Shown here in pieces: positions 14,999 to 20,433 of a stretch of DNA of 21,205 bases (within the stretch, counting starts at the first letter, position 1; each line of letters opens with the position of its first letter). The position numbers and the translations under genes were made by a program. The stretch lies in the IMG/VR virus record IMGVR_UViG_3300013006_000149, positions 1 through 21,205 of that record, one strand, 5' to 3'. The notes under the pieces were generated by a model that worked only from the letters and a program-made list of their open reading frames with translations, was not told where the DNA came from and did no database searches. The DNA comes from a virus.

Positions 14999-15569
14999 TA
15001 AGCACTGCTACCTTTACAATTTTTGGATGTGAGTCTGCAAAATCAATAGCATCACTTTTGTTAACAAAGAATACATCAATAACGGGAAGCTTACCACCGG
15101 AAGCTACCTTACCCACAACAGCAGAGCCTGTATCAACAGCCTTAACTAGACCCACGTTAGGTATGATAACTTCTTTATTATAGGGGATGATACGCGGATC
15201 AACAGCAATAGAATCACCTTGCTTAAGGGTATATCCTGTTGAGCTTCTCATTCTGCGACTATCCGCATCGGTGCCTGCTCCACGCGCCCAATATACAGTC
15301 AATCTAACTGTAAGTACTTTGTATTCGCCGCTATCTGTATTAGGAATAAAAGCGCCATTATATTTCATACCGTCCTTCTTTACTTCAATTTTCTTAGCTA
15401 CCTCTTGTTCCTTTGCTGGTGTTAGCGATTTTAGTTCTTTCTTAACATCCTTAACAGTTAGCTTCTTTTCTATTCGCTGAAAAGCTGATATGCTAACAGG
15501 ATTAGTAGTTATAATTAATCCTGCGATGATTAGTATTAGTTTATTTGTTTTTGTGTTTTTTGTTTTCAT
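14994..15569 (-). CDS. Secreted 3D-domain (MltA/RlpA-like double-psi barrel) cell-wall protein
   Basis: A 191-residue protein with a basic N-terminus and hydrophobic core (LILIIAGLIITTNPVSISAF, residues 11-30) typical of a Sec signal peptide. A charged linker (about 31-75) follows. The C-terminal domain has VYWARGAGTDADSRRMRSSTGYTLKQGDSIAVDP, then VKAVDTGSAV, then PVIDVFF. The Asp residues in the last two match the 3D domain of MltA-type lytic transglycosylases and related double-psi beta-barrel proteins. It lies 8 nt before the lysozyme gene, so the two probably act together on host peptidoglycan during lysis. It lacks the rest of MltA, so catalysis is likely but not certain. Confidence 0.78.
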   Translation of the reverse strand: MKTKNTKTNKLILIIAGLIITTNPVSISAFQRIEKKLTVKDVKKELKSLTPAKEQEVAKKIEVKKDGMKYNGAFIPNTDSGEYKVLTVRLTVYWARGAGTDADSRRMRSSTGYTLKQGDSIAVDPRIIPYNKEVIIPNVGLVKAVDTGSAVVGKVASGGKLPVIDVFFVNKSDAIDFADSHPKIVKVAVLN

Positions 15570-15573
15570 AGAT

Positions 15574-15597
15574 TAAAAAAGAAGTCGCAACGCGACG
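15574..15597 (-). terminator. Intrinsic terminator after the phosphoribosyltransferase gene
   Basis: On the minus strand GTCGC (15596-15592) and GCGAC (15588-15584) form a GC-rich hairpin with a GTT loop, followed by TTCTTTTTT. It ends the leftward phosphoribosyltransferase transcript just before the 3D-domain gene. Confidence 0.75.
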
Positions 15598-15628
15598 GCC
15601 AAATAGGCGTTAATGTATGTATTAATAT

Positions 15629-16087
15629 TTAATCTAGTTTAGAGGTTTCCCAAGGAAAGTCAAGCCATATTTCGTCGGCAAATTTCTTTACATAAAAATT
15701 CGGAACAAATTTAGTATTTTTCTTCATATAAAGAGTAGCAAATTTAAAGTTTGTAAATTGACAAGATTCAAAATAATCTTTTGCCGCACTTAGTGTTGCG
15801 CCTTTGTCGGATAGATCGTCAACAACTATAACGCGCTTATCTCTAAATTCAGAATTAAACTTAACCCCTGGGATTTGATTAATAATTATTTCGCCGGCCC
15901 TTTCATCCTTATATGAAGACATGGAAAAATTAACTATGGGTATATTATGCAAATATGCAATAAATGTACCGGGTATAAGACCCCCGCGACCAATAGCTAC
16001 TATAGCATCACATGATCCAATATCTCTTGCAAGTTCCTTACAGTCTCCAAGAAGCGTACCCCAACTTATATCATAGCGTTGCGACAT
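15629..16087 (-). CDS. Purine phosphoribosyltransferase, Gpt-like
   Basis: A 152-residue type I phosphoribosyltransferase. The PRPP-binding signature VIVVDDLSDKGATL spans residues 86-99 (Asp90-Asp91), and an N-terminal AIVAIGRGGLIPG loop (29-40) contacts pyrophosphate. Size, the hydrophobic start and the short C-terminal WLDFPWE segment resemble xanthine-guanine phosphoribosyltransferase (Gpt), where a W-x-x-F/Y-PWE motif is common. It would convert guanine, xanthine or hypoxanthine plus PRPP into the nucleotide. With dpdA and guaC in the same window it could salvage guanine set free from DNA, though this link is inferred. A perfect ACGTTA/TAACGT inverted repeat (16088-16102) lies directly upstream of the ATG, and a terminator follows. 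Confidence 0.85.
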   Translation of the reverse strand: MSQRYDISWGTLLGDCKELARDIGSCDAIVAIGRGGLIPGTFIAYLHNIPIVNFSMSSYKDERAGEIIINQIPGVKFNSEFRDKRVIVVDDLSDKGATLSAAKDYFESCQFTNFKFATLYMKKNTKFVPNFYVKKFADEIWLDFPWETSKLD

Positions 16088-16102
16088 ACGTTATTTTAAC
16101 GT
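16088..16102. repeat. Inverted repeat ACGTTA-TTT-TAACGT upstream of the phosphoribosyltransferase
   Basis: A perfect 6-bp inverted repeat with a 3-nt centre touches the start codon of the leftward phosphoribosyltransferase gene. It could be an operator or an RNA hairpin hiding the start. No direct evidence for either. Confidence 0.4.
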
Positions 16103-16117
16103 ATATGCATTTAAAGT

Positions 16118-16390
16118 TCAATTATTATTTATTACCTCAGATATGTCCTTATGAAGTTGCTTCATGTTCATAAGGATATACGAATAATCTTCCTTAAGAC
16201 CTCTGCCAGCTCTTTTTGACATATTATTCAATTCAGCTGCAATACGCTTTTTAATACCACTAGCTTCTTCTTGCTCATTACGCATATTACCGTAGTCTAT
16301 AACCTTATGGCTATAGCCGGTATTATTCGCAGTAGTATGATTTATACCCTGATTATAGGCCTCGCTAATAGCCTTAATATCACTGTTCAC
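16118..16390 (-). CDS. Small protein with T4-like capsid-targeting leader (possible internal head protein)
   Basis: A 90-residue protein starting at GTG 16390, supported by CATAAATA 5 nt upstream. The first ten residues (MNSDIKAISE, then AYNQG) end in ISE at residues 8-10, followed by Ala. This is the same position and motif as in T4 internal protein leaders (I-A-E/A). The protein encoded at 17026-17373 starts alike (MNNDCHLIYE, then AYTSQG). The body is helical and charged, with several Lys/Arg and Asn. I do not recognise it beyond this. Packaging with DNA and delivery into the host is the natural inference, by analogy with T4 IPs. Confidence 0.72.
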   Translation of the reverse strand: MNSDIKAISEAYNQGINHTTANNTGYSHKVIDYGNMRNEQEEASGIKKRIAAELNNMSKRAGRGLKEDYSYILMNMKQLHKDISEVINNN

Positions 16391-16397
16391 TTAAATA
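16390..16397 (+). promoter_or_regulatory. Late promoter-like octamer CTTAAATA
   Basis: The plus-strand CTTAAATA ends 8 nt before the GTG at 16406 and begins on the first base of the divergent gene's start codon. Confidence 0.35.
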
Positions 16398-16403
16398 TTT
16401 ATG
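16396..16403 (-). promoter_or_regulatory. Late promoter-like octamer CATAAATA
   Basis: The minus-strand CATAAATA ends 5 nt before the GTG at 16390. It overlaps the opposite-strand box, so the two divergent genes share about 14 bp of promoter. Confidence 0.5.
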
Positions 16404-16405
16404 CT

Positions 16406-16636
16406 GTGGATAAAAATAAAAAGCGTAAAGAAGAAGCAGCCAAGAAAATATGTGAATATGCAATGTATTATAAAGTTTGTGAAGGTTGTGAGTCGGTTAT
16501 ACTTTTCGATAGTACTTTTTGTCCGGTATGCGAGGGCTATAGGTTTGATGAAGATATTAACCGTGTAATAAGGACTGCTAGCGCATTAGCAAAAAAAGAA
16601 AAAACGGATATATTACCCTCTGACGATTTTATCTAA
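16406..16636 (+). CDS. Small zinc-ribbon protein
   Basis: A 76-residue protein with a basic helical N-terminus (DKNKKRKEEAAKK). A four-Cys zinc ribbon follows, CEGC then CPVC (about residues 25-42, FDSTF between). The C-terminal helix is rich in Lys and Ala. GTG at 16406 is chosen because the open frame upstream runs through the divergent gene without a plausible start. Small zinc ribbons like this often bind nucleic acid or RNA polymerase; a regulatory role is possible but not shown. It ends convergently, overlapping the next leftward gene by 24 nt. Confidence 0.7.
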   Translation: MDKNKKRKEEAAKKICEYAMYYKVCEGCESVILFDSTFCPVCEGYRFDEDINRVIRTASALAKKEKTDILPSDDFI

Positions 16637-16777
16637 CGGAATATAGTCGTTAAGATATTTTGAAAGGAGTATAACGCGTCTCATTATTTCTTCCTTTTTA
16701 ACGCCTTTATTTTTTTTAGCCTTCTCGTAAAGGTCTAAAATCTCATCAGCGGTAACTTTTTTTCTATCCGCTTTCAT
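16613..16777 (-). CDS. Small helical charged protein, unrecognised
   Basis: A 54-residue protein. The start at the internal ATG 16777 is supported by AATAAATA exactly 5 nt upstream, with the same spacer as at 7937. The sequence is helical and Lys-rich (ILDLYEKAKKNKGVKKEEIMRR...) and may form a short helix-turn-helix-like bundle, but no family is recognised. It overlaps the convergent zinc-ribbon gene by 24 nt at the 3' end. Confidence 0.62.
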   Translation of the reverse strand: MKADRKKVTADEILDLYEKAKKNKGVKKEEIMRRVILLSKYLNDYIPLDKIVRG

Positions 16778-16782
16778 AATAT

Positions 16783-16790
16783 TATTTATT
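16783..16790 (-). promoter_or_regulatory. Late promoter-like octamer AATAAATA
   Basis: The minus-strand AATAAATA ends 5 nt before the ATG at 16777. Confidence 0.55.
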
Positions 16791-16834
16791 CTTATCAAAG
16801 TTGCATTCCTATGCAAGCATGTTAATATAAACAT

Positions 16835-17029
16835 ATGTCAAACATTAATCCCCTCACATTACAAGAACACGTCGCAACCTTCACTGCCGAATACGAGAAG
16901 TTTTCTGGCGGTAATAACGCAGCGGGTACCCGCGCGCGCAAAGCCCTTCAGGAAGTAATTAAATTTGCTCGTGAAGCACGTAAGGGCGTTCAAGAAGAAA
17001 AGAACGCTCGTAAAGCTTCTAAGTCTTAA
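16835..17029 (+). CDS. Histone H1-like (Hc1-type) DNA-binding protein
   Basis: A 64-residue basic protein. The segment YEKFSGGNNAAGTRARKALQ and the following AREARKGVQEEKN match the bacterial histone H1-like family (chlamydial Hc1 type), in which a YxKGNKAAGTRxRKxLQ helix is the hallmark. The Lys/Arg-rich end (ARKASKS) fits DNA binding. The first residues (NPLTLQE then H) also end in LxE at 9-11, so a cleaved leader is conceivable but less clear than in its neighbours. It may condense phage or host DNA. A TATAAACA sequence (16826-16833) lies just upstream. Its stop codon is shared in a CTTAAG palindrome with the convergent gene. Confidence 0.75.
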   Translation: MSNINPLTLQEHVATFTAEYEKFSGGNNAAGTRARKALQEVIKFAREARKGVQEEKNARKASKS

Positions 17030-17373
17030 GTTTTCTTTGCTAGACGCTTCCGTTCATTGCGGTGAACGGAAGCTACAGCTTGTACCACTTGCGTTGCTCG
17101 GTCTAAACCGTCAACCGTTCTATATACTGCCTCTACAATATCGTAAGCTGCATGTATTGCTTTACGGTCTGTATCAATATCTTCCAAAGTAATTGTTTTC
17201 GTCTTTTTTGGTTTTTCTTCGTTTTCCGCTCTGCTCATAGAGGCAACAGAAGGTGGCGGAGTAACAGGTGTACTTACCTTTGGTGATAAATTAGTTGTCG
17301 CTGAATTAAGCGATACCGCAGGTGTACCTTGGCTTGTATAGGCTTCATATATAAGGTGACAATCATTATTCAC
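17026..17373 (-). CDS. Protein with T4-like capsid-targeting leader (possible internal head protein)
   Basis: A 115-residue protein starting at GTG 17373, supported by AATAAATA 5 nt upstream. The leader MNNDCHLIYE, then AYTS, ends in IYE at residues 8-10 and matches the leader of the protein at 16118-16390. Next comes a low-complexity Ser/Thr/Pro linker (about 15-60) and a Lys/Arg-rich helical C-terminus (ASVHRNERKRLAKKT), which could bind DNA. Family not recognised. The 3' end encodes a perfect 11-bp hairpin and overlaps the stop of the H1-like gene by 3-4 nt. Confidence 0.72.
   Translation of the reverse strand: MNNDCHLIYEAYTSQGTPAVSLNSATTNLSPKVSTPVTPPPSVASMSRAENEEKPKKTKTITLEDIDTDRKAIHAAYDIVEAVYRTVDGLDRATQVVQAVASVHRNERKRLAKKT
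17046..17073. repeat. Perfect 11-bp inverted repeat within a coding end
   Basis: GCTTCCGTTCA (17046-17056) and TGAACGGAAGC (17063-17073) are perfectly complementary around a 6-nt loop. It lies 17 nt after the H1-like stop and inside the codons of the convergent gene. With no T-tract on either side, it is better seen as a 3' stabilising or blocking hairpin than as an ordinary terminator. Confidence 0.7.
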
Positions 17374-17378
17374 CTAAT

Positions 17379-17386
17379 TATTTATT
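17379..17386 (-). promoter_or_regulatory. Late promoter-like octamer AATAAATA
   Basis: The minus-strand AATAAATA ends 5 nt before the GTG at 17373. Confidence 0.55.
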
Positions 17387-17405
17387 CGTTAGACGAATAA
17401 TAATG

Positions 17406-17600
17406 TTACCAATGATGTATAGCGTTTGCTATAATAAAACCACACGTAATAAAATTAACCAGAACAATAAGTGTACGAATCAAGAGACTGATGTTTGCAT
17501 CTCGTACACGAAGAGTAGGTACGTCTGGTTTGCATTCATCGGTTAAGCCTACCCGATGATCTACTGCACGCGACCAAATAAGCCAGAGTTTAGTGAGCAT
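17406..17600 (-). CDS. Small single-pass membrane protein
   Basis: A 64-residue protein with a short amphipathic N-terminus (LTKLWLIWSRAV), a polar middle and a hydrophobic C-terminal segment (about residues 38-62, SLLIRTLIVLVNFITCGFII). One membrane pass is predicted. The ATG overlaps the stop of the upstream 48-residue gene by 1 nt (TAATG), so the two are coupled. Size and topology would allow a holin-like or membrane-anchoring role, but there is no diagnostic motif. Confidence 0.62.
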   Translation of the reverse strand: MLTKLWLIWSRAVDHRVGLTDECKPDVPTLRVRDANISLLIRTLIVLVNFITCGFIIANAIHHW

Positions 17601-17746
17601 TAATATTTTTTACGCTTAGTGCCTTTATCTGAACGGGTTGCGCGAATACTTGTACCGCACCACTTACGCGCATAAGCTGCATAACTCTTTGTTACACGAT
17701 GTGAGGGATTACCTCTATTAAATGCCGACTTTGGTTTATATGCCAT
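17600..17746 (-). CDS. Very basic 48-residue protein
   Basis: A short open frame from ATG 17746 encodes 48 residues rich in Lys and Arg, with a single Trp-Cys pair (RKWCG) and the ending GTKRKKY. The net charge is strongly positive, suggesting a nucleic-acid- or ribosome-binding protein. The 1-nt stop/start overlap with the next gene supports that it is real. A perfect palindrome CTCTTAATATTAAGAG (17747-17762) touches the start codon, and AATAAATA lies 35 nt upstream. No family recognised. Confidence 0.62.
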   Translation of the reverse strand: MAYKPKSAFNRGNPSHRVTKSYAAYARKWCGTSIRATRSDKGTKRKKY

Positions 17747-17762
17747 CTCTTAATATTAAGAG
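17747..17762. repeat. Palindrome CTCTTAATATTAAGAG at a start codon
   Basis: A perfect 16-bp palindrome lies immediately before the ATG of the basic 48-residue gene. It may be an operator or an RNA hairpin; which is unknown. Confidence 0.45.
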
Positions 17763-17780
17763 AAACTATATTAATTGCAA

Positions 17781-17936
17781 TTATTTATTAAATGTTTTTT
17801 TTACTAAAAGCGCTTGTTGACGAAGTAATACTTGTTGTGCATATTGACACTGTAGCTGCCCACCCATCTTTTCAATAATTGCATCACATTCTTTTAGAGT
17901 AAGTTGATTAACTTTTTTATTCTTTTTTTCGGACAT
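17781..17936 (-). CDS. Small hypothetical protein
   Basis: A 51-residue charged protein (SEKKNKKVNQLTLKECDAII at the N-terminus, ending LLVKKTFNK), mostly helical. The start at internal ATG 17936 is supported by CTTAAATA 5 nt upstream; the longer frame to 18068 overlaps the divergent LCIB-like gene. Its last codons form an AATAAATA octamer that may serve the next leftward gene. No family recognised. Confidence 0.6.
   Translation of the reverse strand: MSEKKNKKVNQLTLKECDAIIEKMGGQLQCQYAQQVLLRQQALLVKKTFNK
17782..17789 (-). promoter_or_regulatory. Late promoter-like octamer AATAAATA at a gene end
   Basis: The minus-strand AATAAATA overlaps the last codons and stop of the 17781-17936 gene. It lies 35 nt before the ATG at 17746, with a palindrome between. 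Confidence 0.35.
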
Positions 17937-17941
17937 GTAAT

Positions 17942-17949
17942 TATTTAAG
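17942..17949 (-). promoter_or_regulatory. Late promoter-like octamer CTTAAATA
   Basis: The minus-strand CTTAAATA ends 5 nt before the ATG at 17936. Confidence 0.4.
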
Positions 17950-17977
17950 CCAAAATAATAAAAAATGCAGATTATGA

Positions 17978-17985
17978 TATAAATA
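17978..17985 (+). promoter_or_regulatory. Perfect T4 late promoter consensus TATAAATA
   Basis: A perfect TATAAATA ends exactly 5 nt before the ATG at 17991. With T4 late spacing the transcript would begin at the A of the start codon. It heads the LCIB-like/tail-collar/adhesin cassette. Confidence 0.75.
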
Positions 17986-17990
17986 CATGT

Positions 17991-18998
17991 ATGGCACAAG
18001 TACCCAATAGAAATGATCAACTTAGACGTCAAGTCAACGCAGCTCGAAGTATTTTCAATGTGAACCACGTATTGCGTAAAAGCAGTGGCAATGCAGTATT
18101 GGCAAATGTACCAGTAACACCTTCCCCGCAGCCCGCCTACACTGCCACAGTGAGAGCAACATATGCCAATGCAGTATTAGCGGAAGACTTTGGTGATAGA
18201 TGCGCCACCTTCATACAGTCTTTGTGTGGATATGCACCGAGTAATGTGGTGTCTGCTGCATGCATTTGTTCAGATGATAAAAATGCTCCCATCTTTCCTA
18301 ATAACACTTTTGGTCAATACCCTGAATCTTTGCAACAATTTTCTGGACCTTTCTTTGCCGGGGGCATTGGTGGTTATCCTTTCACAGGTATAGTAGGTAC
18401 CTTTGCATGGTCCTCCCACATCACTGACACTGGTGCCTTGTTCTACTACATTCAACCACACATTGGTATTACAGCTGCCGGGCAAGTGGGGTTCATGATC
18501 AGGCAAGGTCAGGCAACTGTATCAGCCACATGTGGTGCACTCAATGTGGCACAACAGTATGTGGCTACCGGTGGTGCAGAACCTACCTTCCCAGGTGCAT
18601 TTCCCTTTGGTGAATATGATTATCAGCAGTATGTACTAACAGAAAACCTGTACAGTGCAAATAGTGGTGCAGTAAGAACCAGTCTGGTGAACAACTACAA
18701 CACATACCAAGACAGTGCAGCTAATCCTAATGCCCTGGGCTATGGTGTGAGAATGAAGATTGCCACAGATGCCACCAGAGATGCTGCAGCTGCTGCATTC
18801 AAGGCCAACATATTACCTGCAGCTTATAACGCCTTGTTTGGTGCAAATAAATCTAGAGATGTGTTTGTGAGCGTGGGTACTTTCATTAATGTGGATGATG
18901 GTTTCAAAGCTTACATTGACTCTACTAGCTTTGAGAGATACAATCCGGTTACAGAAGACTACACCAATTACACTACAGCATTCAACAACGGCTTGTAA
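17991..18998 (+). CDS. LCIB-type beta-carbonic-anhydrase-like protein
   Basis: A 335-residue protein. After a short N-terminal helix and Pro-rich linker (residues 1-50), a core resembles the limiting-CO2-inducible B/C (LCIB) carbonic anhydrase family: CSDDKN (93-98), GGIGGYPFTGIVG (124-136), SSHITDTG (141-148), PHIGIT (156-161), RQGQ (171-174) and TCGAL (180-184). In that family two Cys and one His bind zinc; Cys93, His143 and Cys181 are the natural candidates. A phage copy might act on CO2/bicarbonate in the infected cell, or be a virion protein reusing the fold. A perfect late promoter precedes it and tail-tip genes follow on the same strand, which favours a late or virion role. The identification is by motif memory only. 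Confidence 0.68.
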   Translation: MAQVPNRNDQLRRQVNAARSIFNVNHVLRKSSGNAVLANVPVTPSPQPAYTATVRATYANAVLAEDFGDRCATFIQSLCGYAPSNVVSAACICSDDKNAPIFPNNTFGQYPESLQQFSGPFFAGGIGGYPFTGIVGTFAWSSHITDTGALFYYIQPHIGITAAGQVGFMIRQGQATVSATCGALNVAQQYVATGGAEPTFPGAFPFGEYDYQQYVLTENLYSANSGAVRTSLVNNYNTYQDSAANPNALGYGVRMKIATDATRDAAAAAFKANILPAAYNALFGANKSRDVFVSVGTFINVDDGFKAYIDSTSFERYNPVTEDYTNYTTAFNNGL

Positions 18999-19013
18999 AG
19001 CATAAGTAATCAC

Positions 19014-19571
19014 ATGGCCGACGTAACCATTGGTAACCTACCTCCGGGCATTGCTTTGGGTCAATGTTTTGTACCTTTATCCGACACTGTAGCTACAGTT
19101 AAAGTGCGTGTGTCTGCCTTGCAAGTAGATTATAGTAACATCACTGGTAAGCCAACAAATACCATTCCTGCAGGGTTCATAGGACTGTGGTCAGGTGCAG
19201 CCAATGCCATACCTGCAGGATGGGCGTTATGTAATGGTGCCAATGGTACACCCAATCTAGTTGATAGATTTGTATTAGGTGCAGGCACTAGCACGCCAGC
19301 TGTGGGTGCAACAGGTGGAAGCAAAGACGCCATAGTAGTAAGTCACACACATACTGCATCTGATTCAGGGCATAGCCATTCTATTCCAGGTGCAAATAGT
19401 GGTCGAAACGGGTCCGCGAGTGGTGTTTTAGCCGTTACCGGTGGACAAGCTGGCACCGGTGCGACAACTAATGCAAGTAGCGCTAACATTACTGTAGCTG
19501 CAGCTGGTCAATCGGGTACCAATGCTAATCTGCCCCCTTATTATGCTTTGTGTTACATCATGAAGACTTAA
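19014..19571 (+). CDS. Phage tail-collar domain protein (receptor-binding candidate)
   Basis: A 185-residue protein. Residues 1-48 are nearly identical to the start of the next fibre gene and likely attach it to the virion. Then comes the tail-collar signature: GFIGLWSGAANAIPAGWALC (about 55-74), NGTPNLVDRFVLGAG, SHTHTASDSGHSHSIP with repeated HxH pairs, and the ending LPPYYALCYIMK. HxH repeats in phage fibre tips can bind iron. It follows the LCIB-like gene by 15 nt without its own late promoter and is presumably co-transcribed with it. It would form a short fibre or collar contacting the host surface. Confidence 0.85.
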   Translation: MADVTIGNLPPGIALGQCFVPLSDTVATVKVRVSALQVDYSNITGKPTNTIPAGFIGLWSGAANAIPAGWALCNGANGTPNLVDRFVLGAGTSTPAVGATGGSKDAIVVSHTHTASDSGHSHSIPGANSGRNGSASGVLAVTGGQAGTGATTNASSANITVAAAGQSGTNANLPPYYALCYIMKT

Positions 19572-19639
19572 GGTCTTTTTTGTCAAAAAGAGGGGAGGGG
19601 GTATACTTACGAGCGAAGCGAAAAGGCACGGCCCAGATT
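19572..19639. other. Spacer with hairpin and polypurine run between two fibre genes
   Basis: It holds TCTTTTT/AAAAAGA (7 bp, 4-nt loop) just after the stop, then GAGGGGAGGGGG and GAGCGAAGCGAAAAGG. The hairpin has no T-tract after it. No gene is visible. Confidence 0.4.
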
Positions 19640-19647
19640 ATTAAATA
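19640..19647 (+). promoter_or_regulatory. Late promoter-like octamer ATTAAATA
   Basis: The plus-strand ATTAAATA ends 6 nt before the ATG at 19654, allowing the adhesin to be made independently of the preceding collar gene. Confidence 0.45.
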
Positions 19648-19653
19648 TTACAT

Positions 19654-20433
19654 ATGGCTGATGTAACCATTGGTAACTTGCCTCCAGGTATTGCTCTAGG
19701 TCAATGTTTTGTGCCTTTATCCGACACTGTAGCTACAGTTAAAGCACGTGTGTCAGCCTTACAAGTAGATTATAGCAATATAACCAGTAAGCCAACAATA
19801 CCAGCAGCTCAAGTTAATTCAGATTGGAATGCAAGCTCTGGGGTTGCTCAAATATTGAATAAGCCAACAATACCCACAATTGTAGGGTTTTCTGCAATTG
19901 TCTCGCTTGCCACTGTGGGTGCTGGAACGTGGGCCAAGCCTGCAGGCATAACTTGCATCAAGGTGACTGTTGTGGGAGCAGGTGGTGGTGGTGGCGGGCC
20001 TAATTTTCAAGGCACTACCGCCTTGGCAGGTGGAGCATCAGTGTTTGATACTGCTGGTATTAATGTAACAGGAAATGGTGGAGGTGCAGCTTCTGGAATA
20101 GGAACAAGAGGGGTGGGTGGAACTGGTGCTAATGGTGGTGTAAATATAACAGGTGCAGCTGGCTTTCCTGGAGGCAACGGCGGCAGTGGAGGAAGCTGGG
20201 GTGGAGGTGGACCAGGGCTTGGTCAATATGGGGTGGGTGGCTACGGCTTAGTAAATGGCAATACAACGTATGCTGGTGGAGGTGCAGGCGGTATAGCAAT
20301 AAAATACATGACTATTACATCTGCAGCAACAAACTATTTATATACTATTGGGGCTGGTGGGAGAGGTTCATCTGGTGGATCTGCAGGTAATGCGGCAGCT
20401 GGTAATTCAGGTATTATTATAATAGAATATTGA
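19654..20433 (+). CDS. Glycine-rich tail-fibre adhesin sharing its N-terminus with the collar protein
   Basis: A 259-residue protein. Residues 1-48 differ at only two positions from the collar protein encoded at 19014. A fibre linker repeat follows (NSDWNASSGVAQILNKPTIP, about 55-74). Next, WAKPAGITCIKVTVVGAGGGGG opens a glycine-rich domain with many GG/GGG runs, ending in SGIIIIEY. This is the common architecture of T4-like gp38-type and other phage adhesins whose Gly-rich loops determine host range. It probably uses the same attachment site on the virion as its neighbour. It is preceded by its own late promoter-like box. Confidence 0.83.
   Translation: MADVTIGNLPPGIALGQCFVPLSDTVATVKARVSALQVDYSNITSKPTIPAAQVNSDWNASSGVAQILNKPTIPTIVGFSAIVSLATVGAGTWAKPAGITCIKVTVVGAGGGGGGPNFQGTTALAGGASVFDTAGINVTGNGGGAASGIGTRGVGGTGANGGVNITGAAGFPGGNGGSGGSWGGGGPGLGQYGVGGYGLVNGNTTYAGGGAGGIAIKYMTITSAATNYLYTIGAGGRGSSGGSAGNAAAGNSGIIIIEY

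Noticed and set aside
17937-18068. N-terminal extension of the 17781-17936 gene
   Set aside because: It overlaps the divergent LCIB-like gene and its perfect late promoter, and a better-supported start lies at 17936.
19819-20226. Leftward frames inside the glycine-rich adhesin
   Set aside because: Their Ser/Thr/Cys repeats are the reverse reading of Gly-rich codons, and the forward protein is recognisable.
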